From Terriglobia bacterium (lineage in GTDB: Bacteria > Acidobacteriota > Terriglobia > Terriglobales > Acidobacteriaceae): a DNA stretch of 64,000 nt. The notes under the pieces were generated by a model. That model ran no database searches. It saw nothing but the letters and a program-made list of their open reading frames with translations, and had not been told where the DNA came from. Positions within the stretch are counted from its first letter, which is position 1. Every line of letters begins with the position of its first letter. The stretch lies in NCBI GenBank assembly GCA_020072645.1, contig JAIQGK010000015.1, positions 62,001 to 126,000 on the forward strand. Direction: 5' to 3'. A program made the position numbers and the translations under genes. Shown piece by piece: positions 19,622 through 28,324 of the stretch.

Positions 19622-20036
19622 GACATTTGTCGACACAAATGTGTTGATTTATGCGCACGATGTTGATGCCAAAGCCAGGCACGAGGCTGCGAAGAGTGTT
19701 CTGCGTGACCTCTGGAGTGAACGGACTGGTGTCTTGAGCACGCAGGTGCTCCAGGAATTCTACGTCAACGTTACGCGAAAAATTCCGAATCCCATCTCCA
19801 AAGACTCGGCCCGCACGGTCGTGAACAACTACGCAGTTTGGTGCGTGGATACCACACCTGCTGAAATTTCTATGGCATTCCAGATCGAGGATGCGTCCAA
19901 GATCGGATTCTGGGACGCTCTGATTGTCGCCTCCGCTCTCAAGAGTGGCGCCGTCCGGATCCTGTCTGAAGATCTGAACGCGGGACAAATGATCGCGGGT
20001 ATTCTCATTGAGAACCCATTCGTCAGCGCACGCTGA
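19611..20036 (+). CDS. PIN-domain ribonuclease toxin (VapC-like)
   Basis: The 141-residue PIN domain carries the acidic residues D8 (FVDTNVLIY), E49 (LQEFY), D102 (FWDALIVASAL) and D121 (LSEDLN), which bind magnesium in VapC toxins. These cleave tRNA or rRNA when not held by the antitoxin. Length and overlap with the preceding antitoxin gene are typical. All catalytic positions are intact, so the module is probably functional. Confidence 0.88.
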   Translation: MNDRTFVDTNVLIYAHDVDAKARHEAAKSVLRDLWSERTGVLSTQVLQEFYVNVTRKIPNPISKDSARTVVNNYAVWCVDTTPAEISMAFQIEDASKIGFWDALIVASALKSGAVRILSEDLNAGQMIAGILIENPFVSAR

Positions 20037-20093
20037 GCGGCGCTTTCCTGTGAAATGGTTCGCTTCGCAATAGCTACTGCTAAAGGACGGACT

Positions 20094-21527
20094 GTGGCTT
20101 ATCTTCAATTTCTGGGCGCTGCCGGAACCGTTACCGGATCCAAGCACCTCATCAACACCCGCGACGATTCTTCCCATCAGCCGGGCATGCAGGTGCTTGT
20201 TGACTGCGGTCTTTTTCAGGGGCAGAAGGAATGGCGGTTGCGCAACTGGGAAGATACTCCCGTTCCAGCCCGCGACATCGACGCCGTAATTCTTACACAT
20301 GCTCATCTCGATCACTGCGGCTGGATTCCGCGGCTGGCCAAAGAGGGGTTCAACGGCCCAATTTATGCCACGCCTCCCACTATCGATCTGTGTTCCGTCA
20401 TATTGACTGACTCCGGACATCTGCAAGAGGAAGAAGCGCGCTTTCACAATCAGAAAAAATCTTCTAAGCACCATCCTGCCCTGCCTCTCTACACATTGCA
20501 GGAAGCTGAAGATTGCATGCATTTGTTCCGTCCCGTTTCCTTTAGGCAAATCACGCAACTGGGTCCAAAGATTGCATTTCGGTTTGTCCACGCTGGGCAC
20601 ATTCTTGGCTCCGCCATGGTTGAGCTTTTCCTGGGTGATCGAGCCAAACCGCGCAAGCTCCTCTTCACCGGAGATATTGGCCGGGTCCCCATGAAGCCCA
20701 GCGCTCCTGGCCGCGTCGTCCACGCCGGACCGGAACCAAATGAAGACCCGGAAATCCTGGTCATGGAATCCACCTATGGCAATCGCGCACATCCGCATGA
20801 CGATGTACGCCCAGAGCTGGCACAAATCATTTCCCAGACTGTGCAGCGCGGCGGTTCCGTCATCGTTCCGGCTTTCGCCGTAGAGCGCACACAGAAATTT
20901 TTGTTTCTGCTCAAGGAACTTATGGAATCCAACCAGATTCCCCGGGTGCCCGTGTTCGTTGACAGTCCCATGGCCATTAAAGCTGTCGAAATCTTCATGA
21001 AATACGCTGAGGAATTCAACGAAGATGCGAAACAGCTTGTCCGGAAATACGGCTCGCCGCTGAACTGGGCGGGTTTCCACTTTGCTCCCAAGCAGGAAGA
21101 TTCGCGCAAGATCAATGACATGCGCTATCCCTGCATCATCGTTTCTTCCAGCGGCATGGTGACCGGCGGACGCATCCTCCACCATCTGCTGTTGCGTTTG
21201 CCCGATCCGCGCAACCAGGTGCTGTTCATTGGATTTCAAGCGCCCGGCACGCGCGGCGAGATCATCAAGAGCGGAGCAAAGTCCGTGCGGATTTTTTCTG
21301 AAGCCGTTCCCATCCGCGCCCAGGTGGCCGCGCTGGAACAATTCAGTGACCACGCCGATACTGAAGAGCTGCTTGGCTGGCTGCGGACGTTCAAAGCGCC
21401 CCCAAAGAAAACTTTTCTGGTCCACGGCGAATCCGAAGCGGCCAACCGGCTTAAACAGGCCATTACCACCAAGCTGGGCTGGAACGTGGAGATCGCTCAT
21501 TGGCTGGAAAAAGTTCCTCTCGGGTGA
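20094..21527 (+). CDS. Metallo-beta-lactamase/beta-CASP ribonuclease (CPSF-like)
   Basis: The 477 residues include the zinc motif HAHLDH (HxHxDH), VHAGHILGSAMVEL, FTGDIGR, the beta-CASP motifs (ESTYGNRAHP, then SSGMVTGGRILHH) and a closing FSDHAD and VHGE. This order defines the RNA-processing beta-CASP family related to eukaryotic CPSF73 and bacterial RNases such as TTHA0252. The start is GTG at 20094 with AAGGA seven bases upstream, giving the usual MAYLQFLGAAGTVTGS N-terminus. It probably acts in RNA turnover in the cytoplasm; it has no neighbour in the same pathway. Confidence 0.93.
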   Translation: MAYLQFLGAAGTVTGSKHLINTRDDSSHQPGMQVLVDCGLFQGQKEWRLRNWEDTPVPARDIDAVILTHAHLDHCGWIPRLAKEGFNGPIYATPPTIDLCSVILTDSGHLQEEEARFHNQKKSSKHHPALPLYTLQEAEDCMHLFRPVSFRQITQLGPKIAFRFVHAGHILGSAMVELFLGDRAKPRKLLFTGDIGRVPMKPSAPGRVVHAGPEPNEDPEILVMESTYGNRAHPHDDVRPELAQIISQTVQRGGSVIVPAFAVERTQKFLFLLKELMESNQIPRVPVFVDSPMAIKAVEIFMKYAEEFNEDAKQLVRKYGSPLNWAGFHFAPKQEDSRKINDMRYPCIIVSSSGMVTGGRILHHLLLRLPDPRNQVLFIGFQAPGTRGEIIKSGAKSVRIFSEAVPIRAQVAALEQFSDHADTEELLGWLRTFKAPPKKTFLVHGESEAANRLKQAITTKLGWNVEIAHWLEKVPLG

Positions 21528-21587
21528 CGGGAACCCGAGGTTTAGCTATCATTAGGCGCCTTCTGCTTTGCACAGAAAGCAAACCTT

Positions 21588-21690
21588 GCCACGGATGAAC
21601 GGCGATGACACGGTTTACAAATTCAAGGGGTTTTATTGAACTTTCTTGATCTGTGTAAATCAGTGTGATCAGTTTTTTATCAGCGGTGAG
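21588..21690. repeat. Imperfect hairpin repeat (CCACGGATGAAC...ATCAGCGGTGAG)
   Basis: Units GCCACGGATGAAC, GGCGATGACACGG run in, and CTGTGTAAATCAGTGTGATCAG, then ATCAGCGGTGAG run out as a degenerate inverted copy. It belongs to the same loose family as 2826-2890, 45138-45202 and 50225-50324. Confidence 0.45.
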
Positions 21691-21769
21691 ATTTGGCTTC
21701 GAAGGCTTAAAAATGTAAAGCCAGACACAACGCCGTTCCGTCCGCAGCAATCAGAGTGGAAGGAAGATT

Positions 21770-22132
21770 ATGCGCATGTTTATTTGCACTTTCCCCCGCA
21801 TGCAGGCGCTCAGGATCGGATGCGCAATACTCGCCGCGTCCTTGAGCATTCCCTTGTCCTCACAAACAGCTCGAATCCACAGCAACGGAGCGCAATCCAA
21901 CCTGCGCATTGATGTAAAAGTAGTTCCCGCTGTACGCGTGCATCATCGTGACAGAGATGACGATAAGGACAAGGATAAAGATGGACGGCAGGACGGCGAC
22001 GCCGTGTCCTACAACCTGAATCCTCGGCATGAAGAATTTTCAGTCACAGAAGAAATACGTCCCATGCTGGTGGACTCCGGAAACTCACTCCGACAAGAGC
22101 CGGTATGGGCCATCACGGTCGTGCCGAAATAG
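21770..22132 (+). CDS. Small secreted protein with Asp/Lys/Arg-rich stretch
   Basis: The 120-residue product has a hydrophobic N-terminal signal (about 10-32). A highly charged stretch (HHRDRDDDKDKDKDGRQDGD, about 59-78) follows, then a tail with no known domain. The start is ATG at 21770, with GGAAGG six bases upstream. The charged run could bind cations, but this is only a guess. No family was recognised. Confidence 0.55.
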   Translation: MRMFICTFPRMQALRIGCAILAASLSIPLSSQTARIHSNGAQSNLRIDVKVVPAVRVHHRDRDDDKDKDKDGRQDGDAVSYNLNPRHEEFSVTEEIRPMLVDSGNSLRQEPVWAITVVPK

Positions 22133-22206
22133 AGCTGCGCCATTTACTCAATCCATCTGGCAGGTACACTATCTGTTGAGACAGTCCTACAAGTCAGGAT
22201 GGAAGC

Positions 22207-23283
22207 ATGGCCGACCTTCAGGGCTCCATCGTCGTTTTAAATCTGTACGACATTGCTGAGGAAATCAGGCTCTCTGATCTTCCTCCCATCACGGGCGGCA
22301 CTCGGCTTGCACCCGCATTCAAGTCATCGACACCGGCACACGTCCGTTTCGAACGGCCTCCGGTCATCGAGCCTCTGCCACCCCTGTCTCTTTCCACCGG
22401 CCAGCGCTTTGACGTCACGCTCCAGTATTACGATTACGGTGTTGTCAGCGTGCTTCTGCGCTTCGCCTTTTCCGGTTCATGGGAAGAACTTCAGCAACTC
22501 GCCGGAAGCTGGATTTCAGGCACAATTTTCGACGAGCTTTGCCGTAACACGATCCGTGAACGCCTGAAGACAATCGGCGCGGCACTGGTAAAGCCCTATA
22601 CAAATTGGCTCAGTGAGGACTACGCCGTAATTCATCTGCATTCCGTCGCCGGGACAACGAATGGCGCAGCGCTTCTACAGGAGCATGGCAAAGAAATCAG
22701 CCAGATCGTCCGCGGAGAGCTTACGCCGCTGGCTGACCAGGAGCGCACCGAAGTGCTCCAGGGATATATGTCGTATTACCCCAATGACCTTATTGTTGCC
22801 GGCTGGAATGCGGCTTTTGTGTTCGATACTCCCGCCGGCGCCGAGCCCACGATCACGCTGCTGGAATATGCCAACTCACAGCTACTGCAGTTCCGCCATT
22901 ATGACGAGATTCTCACCCGCGAACTTGAGCGCGTGTATGACATTGTGGAAACCCGCAAGGGCCTGTTCTATGGATGGCGCATGCGCTCCGCTGCCGCTCG
23001 GCTACGCACAATGCTGGTGGATGTGACCGAACTGACGGAGCGCACCAACAACGCGCTTAAATTTGTCGGCGACATGTTTTTTGCCCGCGTCTATAAGCTT
23101 TGCGCCGGCAAAATTGGCGTTACCGACTACCAGGCCCTGGTGCAGGAAAAGCTCCACACCGCTGACGAACTCTATGATTTCATGATTGAAGAATTCCATC
23201 AGGCGCGCGCCTTCCTGCTGGAATTTATCGTCGTGCTGATCCTGCTAATAGAACTTTTCTTCTTGTTTCACGGAAAAAAATAA
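22207..23283 (+). CDS. RMD1/YagE-like (DUF155) protein with C-terminal membrane anchor
   Basis: The 358-residue product has a central YYDYGVVSVLLRF segment. A long helical half (about 225-330; ERVYDIVETRKGLFYGWRMR..., ELTERTNNALKFVGDMFFARVY) follows, ending in a membrane helix (about 335-354, LLEFIVVLILLIELFFLF). This order resembles the DUF155 family, whose members end in a single C-terminal helix and whose eukaryotic relative RMND1 is mitochondrial. The match rests on layout and a few motifs only. A rare membrane-tethered protein with a cytoplasmic body is expected. Function unknown. Confidence 0.55.
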   Translation: MADLQGSIVVLNLYDIAEEIRLSDLPPITGGTRLAPAFKSSTPAHVRFERPPVIEPLPPLSLSTGQRFDVTLQYYDYGVVSVLLRFAFSGSWEELQQLAGSWISGTIFDELCRNTIRERLKTIGAALVKPYTNWLSEDYAVIHLHSVAGTTNGAALLQEHGKEISQIVRGELTPLADQERTEVLQGYMSYYPNDLIVAGWNAAFVFDTPAGAEPTITLLEYANSQLLQFRHYDEILTRELERVYDIVETRKGLFYGWRMRSAAARLRTMLVDVTELTERTNNALKFVGDMFFARVYKLCAGKIGVTDYQALVQEKLHTADELYDFMIEEFHQARAFLLEFIVVLILLIELFFLFHGKK

Positions 23284-23299
23284 GAGCGGCAGGATGGGA

Positions 23300-26278
23300 T
23301 TACTGCTTTGGCGCATCCACCAGATAAGGCGCCAGGTCCGGATTGCTGATCACAATCGTCGCGCCCTGCACCTGGATTGGCTCTGGCGGCATTTTTACCT
23401 GGCCAACAGGGACTTTCATCCCCGGCGGTAAATCCTTTACTGGGGCCAGTGTCACCGTGAGTTCTCCTGCAGGCAGATCGCGCAGCAAGAAGTTTCCATT
23501 TTCATCGGTCTTGGCAATGCCGTGCCCTGCCGTGATCTGAACACCGGCGATTGGGACAAGGTTGTAATCTCCACCCGTAGAAGTTCCGGTAGTCCCCTGT
23601 GCCTGGCCGCGTCCCGTTTGGCTTACGCGTCCACCTACCTGTCCGCCGCGCTGGCTGCGCACCGATCCGGGAGGCATGCCGCCGATCTTCAACTTACCGG
23701 AGTCTGCCGGCTGGGCCGCTGACTCCGCCAGAACTTTTACAAACACTCTGCCAGCAATCGACCGCATCGCCCGTGCCGGAATATTTTCCACGGCGGTCGA
23801 AATCGGCGTCACATGCAGAGTGAAAGTGTCTTCCGGTAGTGAATAGTTTGCCGGCAATGTGCTCGCATCCACGGTGATGCGATAATCGCCCGGAGGCACG
23901 TCATCGACTTCAAAATCGCCCGTATCCTGGGCAACGATGTTGCGATGCGTCTTGCCATCATCCAGGGTCAGGTGTACGCCAGCCAGTCCTTTCGCATCCG
24001 GCGTTCGGTTGCCGTCGAGGTTCAGATCGTTGAAGACGCTTCCGGTGACCTGGGCAAAATCAACGACGCCAAAATTCACCATGCCGATCTTCTGCCGGAT
24101 CAAATCGACAGACGCCTGATTTTTAGTGGTCATGCGCACCGGCTCGGCAAACTGAGTCAGTGACAATGACACCATGTGCTCGCCCTGGCTCACGTCAGTA
24201 AATTTGTACCGGCCCTGCTCATCGGTTTCCGCGACTTCGCCGTCATCCAGCCGCACACGCAATCCGACCAGTCCTTGTTCGCCAAAGTTAAACGTGCCAT
24301 TCACGTTGTTATCGCGGAAAACGCGCCCTTCGATCAACCGTCCGGCATGGCGCGTGGGAATGAGCGCGCCCGGCATGGCGCTGAAGCGCTTGGTAAAACC
24401 AAAATACATCAGCGTGGTCCGCTGGACCGTGTTCGCCGTATTGCCCAGCACCCAAATGTTCGTTAGCCCTGAGTTGAAATCAAGCGATGGCCGCACTTGA
24501 TATGCCAGTGAGTATCCAACGTATGGCGTCCAGGAATCGGTCTTGCCGTTGGAGGCGCGGGCAAAAGCAAAGTTAGGATTGAGGCTGAGCTTCTTGCCAA
24601 AGCGCATCTGTGCGGATGCGGAAATCGACGTATTGATCGGCACCTGCGAGTCCAGCAGCGCCTTGACCTCTGGCGGCACATCGTTCGATTGCACAAAGGA
24701 AATCGGGTCCTGCAGGAACAACTGTTGCAACGCCGGAGACAGCAGCTCCAACTCAGATCCCAGCTTCTTTACCAGCGACGGATTGCGGCGATCATGCTCA
24801 AAGCCCACCGTCATGCTTCCACTCTTGATCAGGAAGGTAACGTTATCGCGCAGGGCAAACTCATCTTCTGAGCTGAGCTGCAATGGGTCCTGTACGGAGC
24901 CGACAGTAAACTGGGCGGCGTTGGAAATGCGTGGCGCAATCTGATGATGCCAGTTGGTATCAAAGCGGTTTCCGTCGGTGGATTGGTTTGCAAAGCCGCC
25001 ATCATTGTGGCTAAACGTATAGCTTAAGCTGACATCATCTTTGGGATTGATGCGCCATGAGACTGCGGGAGATAGATAATCCGAACTGCCCGCGTGCAGT
25101 ATGTTGCCGAAAGGCTGTGTGATGGTGTGCTGGTAATAGACAGATTCGCTGAAGCGCTCGCCAGTGCTCAGCGTGAGTCCCGCCTTGGCTGAAGTTGTGC
25201 CCGAAAACAATGACTGCACCCGGTTGAGCGGAAACAACAGCGACGACGCGCCTCCAGCGGCAAAGAACGTAAAGCGATGGCTGATGTAATCGACTTCTCC
25301 GCGTCCCATGCCGCCATGAGTGCTCACACCGCCTGTGGACTGGAAATTCCATTTGTCACTGGCCTGGTAGTTAAACCCACCAGTCTGCATCCAGTCATCC
25401 TGCCGTCCGCCGGTCGGATTCAGGAAATCGACAGGAGAATTGATATAGCTCGTGGTGGCAAACAGATTGAGTTTCTTGGTCTGCTTGCGTTGGAAAGAAA
25501 AGCCGCCGATATCGCGCGTGGAGCCCAGCGTGAGAAAGTAAAACGGAATGGTTGAGCCGCCAAAAAACATGTACTGATTTTCGCCATGGCGAACAGTCAC
25601 GCCTGCGCCGCGCAGTTCCACCGAATCCGAGTAAGTGAATGGACTCAGGTGGCGCTCATATCCGTTGTCAGTAAGGCTCACCAGATTGTCGAGCAGGCTT
25701 ATGTCTATACCGGGGCTGCGGTAGGCAATGCTTCCGTGCCGGATGTTGAAAGCGTGGCCGCCCTGAATATCGTTGTCTTCAACCTGCGTTGAGACGGTCA
25801 GTCGTCCCTGGCTTCCGGCCAGCTGCGTCCAGTTAAAGTCATTGACGACGGCAGTCGTTGTCTGACCGCCCGCATTGGCAATCTGCACGCCCGAACCAAA
25901 GCTCCCCTGTGCCATCTCACCCTGGCGGCGAAGCTGTGCCGGTGAAATCGTAACCTGCGGACGCGGAACAACTCGCACGCGAATGCTTACCGGCTTGTCA
26001 TTCAAGTAGCCGAGCACTACCGTCTCGCCGCGCGCCAGGCCAAAAATCTGAATGCCGTCACCAGTGCTTTCCACCCGCGCAACTTCCTGGTCGAGCACAA
26101 TCATGTTGGTCAGCTCGGGCATTGTGATCGTGCGTGACCACTGCCAATAGACTTCAACCAATGAAGGCACACCGTTTCCATCAACGGATTGCGCCGTAGC
26201 GGCCGGAACGAACGCACACAACAACAGCAGGCTGCTCAGTACTGCTGCCATTGCCGTGATGTGCCATTGCCGCTTCAA
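23300..26278 (-). CDS. Usher-like outer-membrane protein of a surface-fibre system
   Basis: The 992 residues begin with a signal peptide (1-29). A small domain at about 38-108 (SRTITMPELTNMIVLDQEVARV, then GLARGETVVLGYL) looks like the pilus-formation N-terminal domain of CpaC-type secretins. A long run of amphipathic strands (about 130-660) suggests a beta-barrel. Three prealbumin/SdrD-B-like modules follow (GRVFRDNNVNGTFNFGEQGL, GSVFNDLNLDGNRTPDAKGL, and a third interrupted by a Gly/Gln/Ser-rich linker). Carboxypeptidase-like plug modules in a barrel recall fimbrial ushers, but no classical usher motif was recognised. TTG start. It follows the chaperone-like gene by 11 bases. Confidence 0.65.
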   Translation of the reverse strand: MKRQWHITAMAAVLSSLLLLCAFVPAATAQSVDGNGVPSLVEVYWQWSRTITMPELTNMIVLDQEVARVESTGDGIQIFGLARGETVVLGYLNDKPVSIRVRVVPRPQVTISPAQLRRQGEMAQGSFGSGVQIANAGGQTTTAVVNDFNWTQLAGSQGRLTVSTQVEDNDIQGGHAFNIRHGSIAYRSPGIDISLLDNLVSLTDNGYERHLSPFTYSDSVELRGAGVTVRHGENQYMFFGGSTIPFYFLTLGSTRDIGGFSFQRKQTKKLNLFATTSYINSPVDFLNPTGGRQDDWMQTGGFNYQASDKWNFQSTGGVSTHGGMGRGEVDYISHRFTFFAAGGASSLLFPLNRVQSLFSGTTSAKAGLTLSTGERFSESVYYQHTITQPFGNILHAGSSDYLSPAVSWRINPKDDVSLSYTFSHNDGGFANQSTDGNRFDTNWHHQIAPRISNAAQFTVGSVQDPLQLSSEDEFALRDNVTFLIKSGSMTVGFEHDRRNPSLVKKLGSELELLSPALQQLFLQDPISFVQSNDVPPEVKALLDSQVPINTSISASAQMRFGKKLSLNPNFAFARASNGKTDSWTPYVGYSLAYQVRPSLDFNSGLTNIWVLGNTANTVQRTTLMYFGFTKRFSAMPGALIPTRHAGRLIEGRVFRDNNVNGTFNFGEQGLVGLRVRLDDGEVAETDEQGRYKFTDVSQGEHMVSLSLTQFAEPVRMTTKNQASVDLIRQKIGMVNFGVVDFAQVTGSVFNDLNLDGNRTPDAKGLAGVHLTLDDGKTHRNIVAQDTGDFEVDDVPPGDYRITVDASTLPANYSLPEDTFTLHVTPISTAVENIPARAMRSIAGRVFVKVLAESAAQPADSGKLKIGGMPPGSVRSQRGGQVGGRVSQTGRGQAQGTTGTSTGGDYNLVPIAGVQITAGHGIAKTDENGNFLLRDLPAGELTVTLAPVKDLPPGMKVPVGQVKMPPEPIQVQGATIVISNPDLAPYLVDAPKQ

Positions 26279-26289
26279 AATCTCAATAC

Positions 26290-27111
26290 CTACTCTGTTA
26301 CGTTGAATGGAATCTGTTGCGTCTCAATTCGGTCTTCACCGTATGCCACGGTGAGCACGGCCGTGTAATTTCCAGCGGGCAACTTCCCTGCCCACTCCAC
26401 GTGCATGGAATTTTTTTGCCCGGGAAGAAAACGCTTTTCTTCGCTTTCAGCTTTTGCCACCAGCTTGCGGCTGGCATCCAGCACGGCGACGCGCGCCACT
26501 GGAAACACATGCGTGTTGCTGGCATTCAAGAGATCAAAATCCACGCCCAGCCCATGCGCATCCGTCGGCGGAGTCACTTTTTCATTGCTCAGCTCGATCT
26601 TGTATTCGCCGGTGTTTTCCGCGCGCAGCAGCACCAGGCAGCCAATGCGCATACTGGTGAAAACGCCTTTGCCGTCGCTCTTGGGAAATGAAAGCTGCGG
26701 CTTGGATGTCACAAACAGCACCGCGTAGTAGCCGCCCTTCGCATCGGATGGCGGGGTAACAATGGCTTTCATCTTCTGTGTGCCGTGCGGGCCCACTTCA
26801 AAGTGATCGGGCACAAACTGTATCCAGTTGGCAGCGGAGCGCGGCGAGGTTCCGGGCGAGGAAAAGACTTTCTCGTTCTTCTCGTCGTACCAGAAATCGG
26901 TGATCTCAACGTGCATGTCCACCGCCGTGTCACCGGAATTCACGGTGGAAAGATCAAACTGGAAAGGCACACCCGGCTTAAAAGTTTCCACCACCTGGGC
27001 CGGAGCCAATCCCAGTGATTGCGCACTGGCTTGTCCTGCCAGAGCAGCCAGGCAAACTAGCCCACAAAGCAGGCGGAACATTATTTCGCGGCTTTGATTC
27101 ATCGTCATCAT
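26290..27111 (-). CDS. Periplasmic chaperone-like protein of the fibre cassette
   Basis: The 273-residue product has a signal peptide (MFRLLCGLVCLAALAGQASA) and two beta-sandwich-like halves. The first (about 30-140; FQFDLSTVNSGDTAVDMHVE, FEVGPHGTQKMKAIVTPP, GGYYAVLFV) resembles PapD-like/DUF916 domains. The second (about 165-273) ends in strand-rich GNYTAVLTVAYGEDRIETQQ. It starts three bases after the stop of subunit 2, and the usher-like gene begins 11 bases after its own stop. It probably holds fibre subunits in the periplasm before assembly. Confidence 0.65.
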   Translation of the reverse strand: MMTMNQSREIMFRLLCGLVCLAALAGQASAQSLGLAPAQVVETFKPGVPFQFDLSTVNSGDTAVDMHVEITDFWYDEKNEKVFSSPGTSPRSAANWIQFVPDHFEVGPHGTQKMKAIVTPPSDAKGGYYAVLFVTSKPQLSFPKSDGKGVFTSMRIGCLVLLRAENTGEYKIELSNEKVTPPTDAHGLGVDFDLLNASNTHVFPVARVAVLDASRKLVAKAESEEKRFLPGQKNSMHVEWAGKLPAGNYTAVLTVAYGEDRIETQQIPFNVTE

Positions 27112-27114
27112 TGC

Positions 27115-28272
27115 TTATGGCACCGTCATCGTAAAAGTGAGTGTGGCAGAATCGCTTCCTTGAAAAGCCGTTGCGCCGTTGGTGTTGGAAACAAATAGGC
27201 CCAAAAATCGTGTGATCGAACTGCGATCAGCGGCAGTATTAGTGATCTGTGTGGCTGTTCCGGCCGTCGTGCCAATGTTGTTGTAAGGACCGGCGCTGGC
27301 TGCGGCATCGCGCAAGATTAAAATGGCTGGGTGCGCAAAAGTTGTGCTCACGAAAGTCTTGATCGTCGCCGTGGTTGACCTGAAAGCGCTAAAAGCGGGC
27401 TGCAAAAGATAAGGCGTGGAATAAATCACTCCACCCGGGGCAGCGACGGTAGTCAGTCCAGCGCCTGGACCAAAACCAAGGCCGTTGACGTTGCCAAAGT
27501 TCATGGAAAAATCTGCGCCTGGCGTGACTGTGAGTCCACCGGTCGCCGTCGCTAAAGTGAGCCGCACGGCGTTCTGAACAGTCTCACCCACTGGCGTATC
27601 AAGACGGATTTCCGCGGTCGCAAAGTTTTTGTTGTTTGTTGTGTCCGTTGCGGTCAACGTAATGCGCGCTGTATCAACGCCGGTAAACGATGAAGCGCCG
27701 TTGTTGTCCGGAACAAAAATCCCCAGCCCAAGCGTGATGGTCTGATTATTGATTCCCGGCGCTGCAACCACTGTGGTCGGCGCGGCGGCAAGCAGCGACA
27801 TGGCAGAAAAATTTCCTGACGCATTGCAGCTTGAGCTGCTGGGGCAACTCTGCATGATCAGCGCGGCGGGATGCGTGAAATTGGAATTCACAAATGCCGT
27901 CACAGCGCCAAGATGAGGGTTGGGCAGTCCTGAAATAGTTATTTGATAGTGTGTGATGTAGAGAGCGCCATTACTCAGAGGGATCACAGTAACGCCAACA
28001 CCGGGCGTTCCGATGCCCAGCGCATTCATGGTGCCGAACTGGCCAGACAGCGTGCCGCCGCCACCAGCGGCAAGGGCGATTCCACCGGGAGCCGCCGAAA
28101 CAGTGAATGTACCGTTTTGGGCCTGGACCGGCTTGGTAAATGCAATTGCAGCAATAGCCAGAATGATGAGCGCTGAGAGGGATCGTCCAAACGACGCACT
28201 ACACACCTTCCCGCCGGACTTGACGACGGGGAGGTGTGTGCGTCGAAGGTCTTCATACTCTCTAAATCTCAT
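27115..28272 (-). CDS. Fibre subunit or tip-like secreted protein (two-domain)
   Basis: The 385-residue product has a long charged N-terminus, a signal helix (SLSALIILAIAAIAFTKPVQA, ending near residue 51) and two related halves, each with a FGxxNxLGxGxPGxG-type motif (FGTMNALGIGTPG; FGNVNGLGFGPGA) like the one in the next gene (FGTVDALGIN). These suggest two pilin-like beta domains. The start is uncertain: ATG 28272 has no ribosome site and the first codons run through a strong hairpin (28192-28245); a GTG at 28210 just before the signal helix is an alternative. It is co-transcribed with the chaperone-like gene. Confidence 0.6.
   Translation of the reverse strand: MRFREYEDLRRTHLPVVKSGGKVCSASFGRSLSALIILAIAAIAFTKPVQAQNGTFTVSAAPGGIALAAGGGGTLSGQFGTMNALGIGTPGVGVTVIPLSNGALYITHYQITISGLPNPHLGAVTAFVNSNFTHPAALIMQSCPSSSSCNASGNFSAMSLLAAAPTTVVAAPGINNQTITLGLGIFVPDNNGASSFTGVDTARITLTATDTTNNKNFATAEIRLDTPVGETVQNAVRLTLATATGGLTVTPGADFSMNFGNVNGLGFGPGAGLTTVAAPGGVIYSTPYLLQPAFSAFRSTTATIKTFVSTTFAHPAILILRDAAASAGPYNNIGTTAGTATQITNTAADRSSITRFLGLFVSNTNGATAFQGSDSATLTFTMTVP
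28192..28245 (-). promoter_or_regulatory. Strong intercistronic hairpin at the start of subunit 2
   Basis: CGACGCAC, then ACACACCTCCCCGTCG on one arm pairs with CCGGCGGGAAGGTGTGT and GTGCGTCG on the other, with a 6-base loop and only small bulges (about 22 pairs). It lies between the first subunit gene and the rest of the fibre operon. It could limit expression of downstream genes or protect upstream mRNA, or be a palindromic insertion. Confidence 0.6.
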
Positions 28273-28324
28273 TGTCTAAGTGCTAGACAGGGCAACCGCG
28301 GCAACTGGCAGAGAAGCTCGCAGA

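Noticed and set aside
19470-21500. A 676-codon open frame on the minus strand
   Set aside because: It lies opposite the VapC and beta-CASP genes, whose motifs are clear. The frame is a by-product of their codon use and has no recognisable domain.
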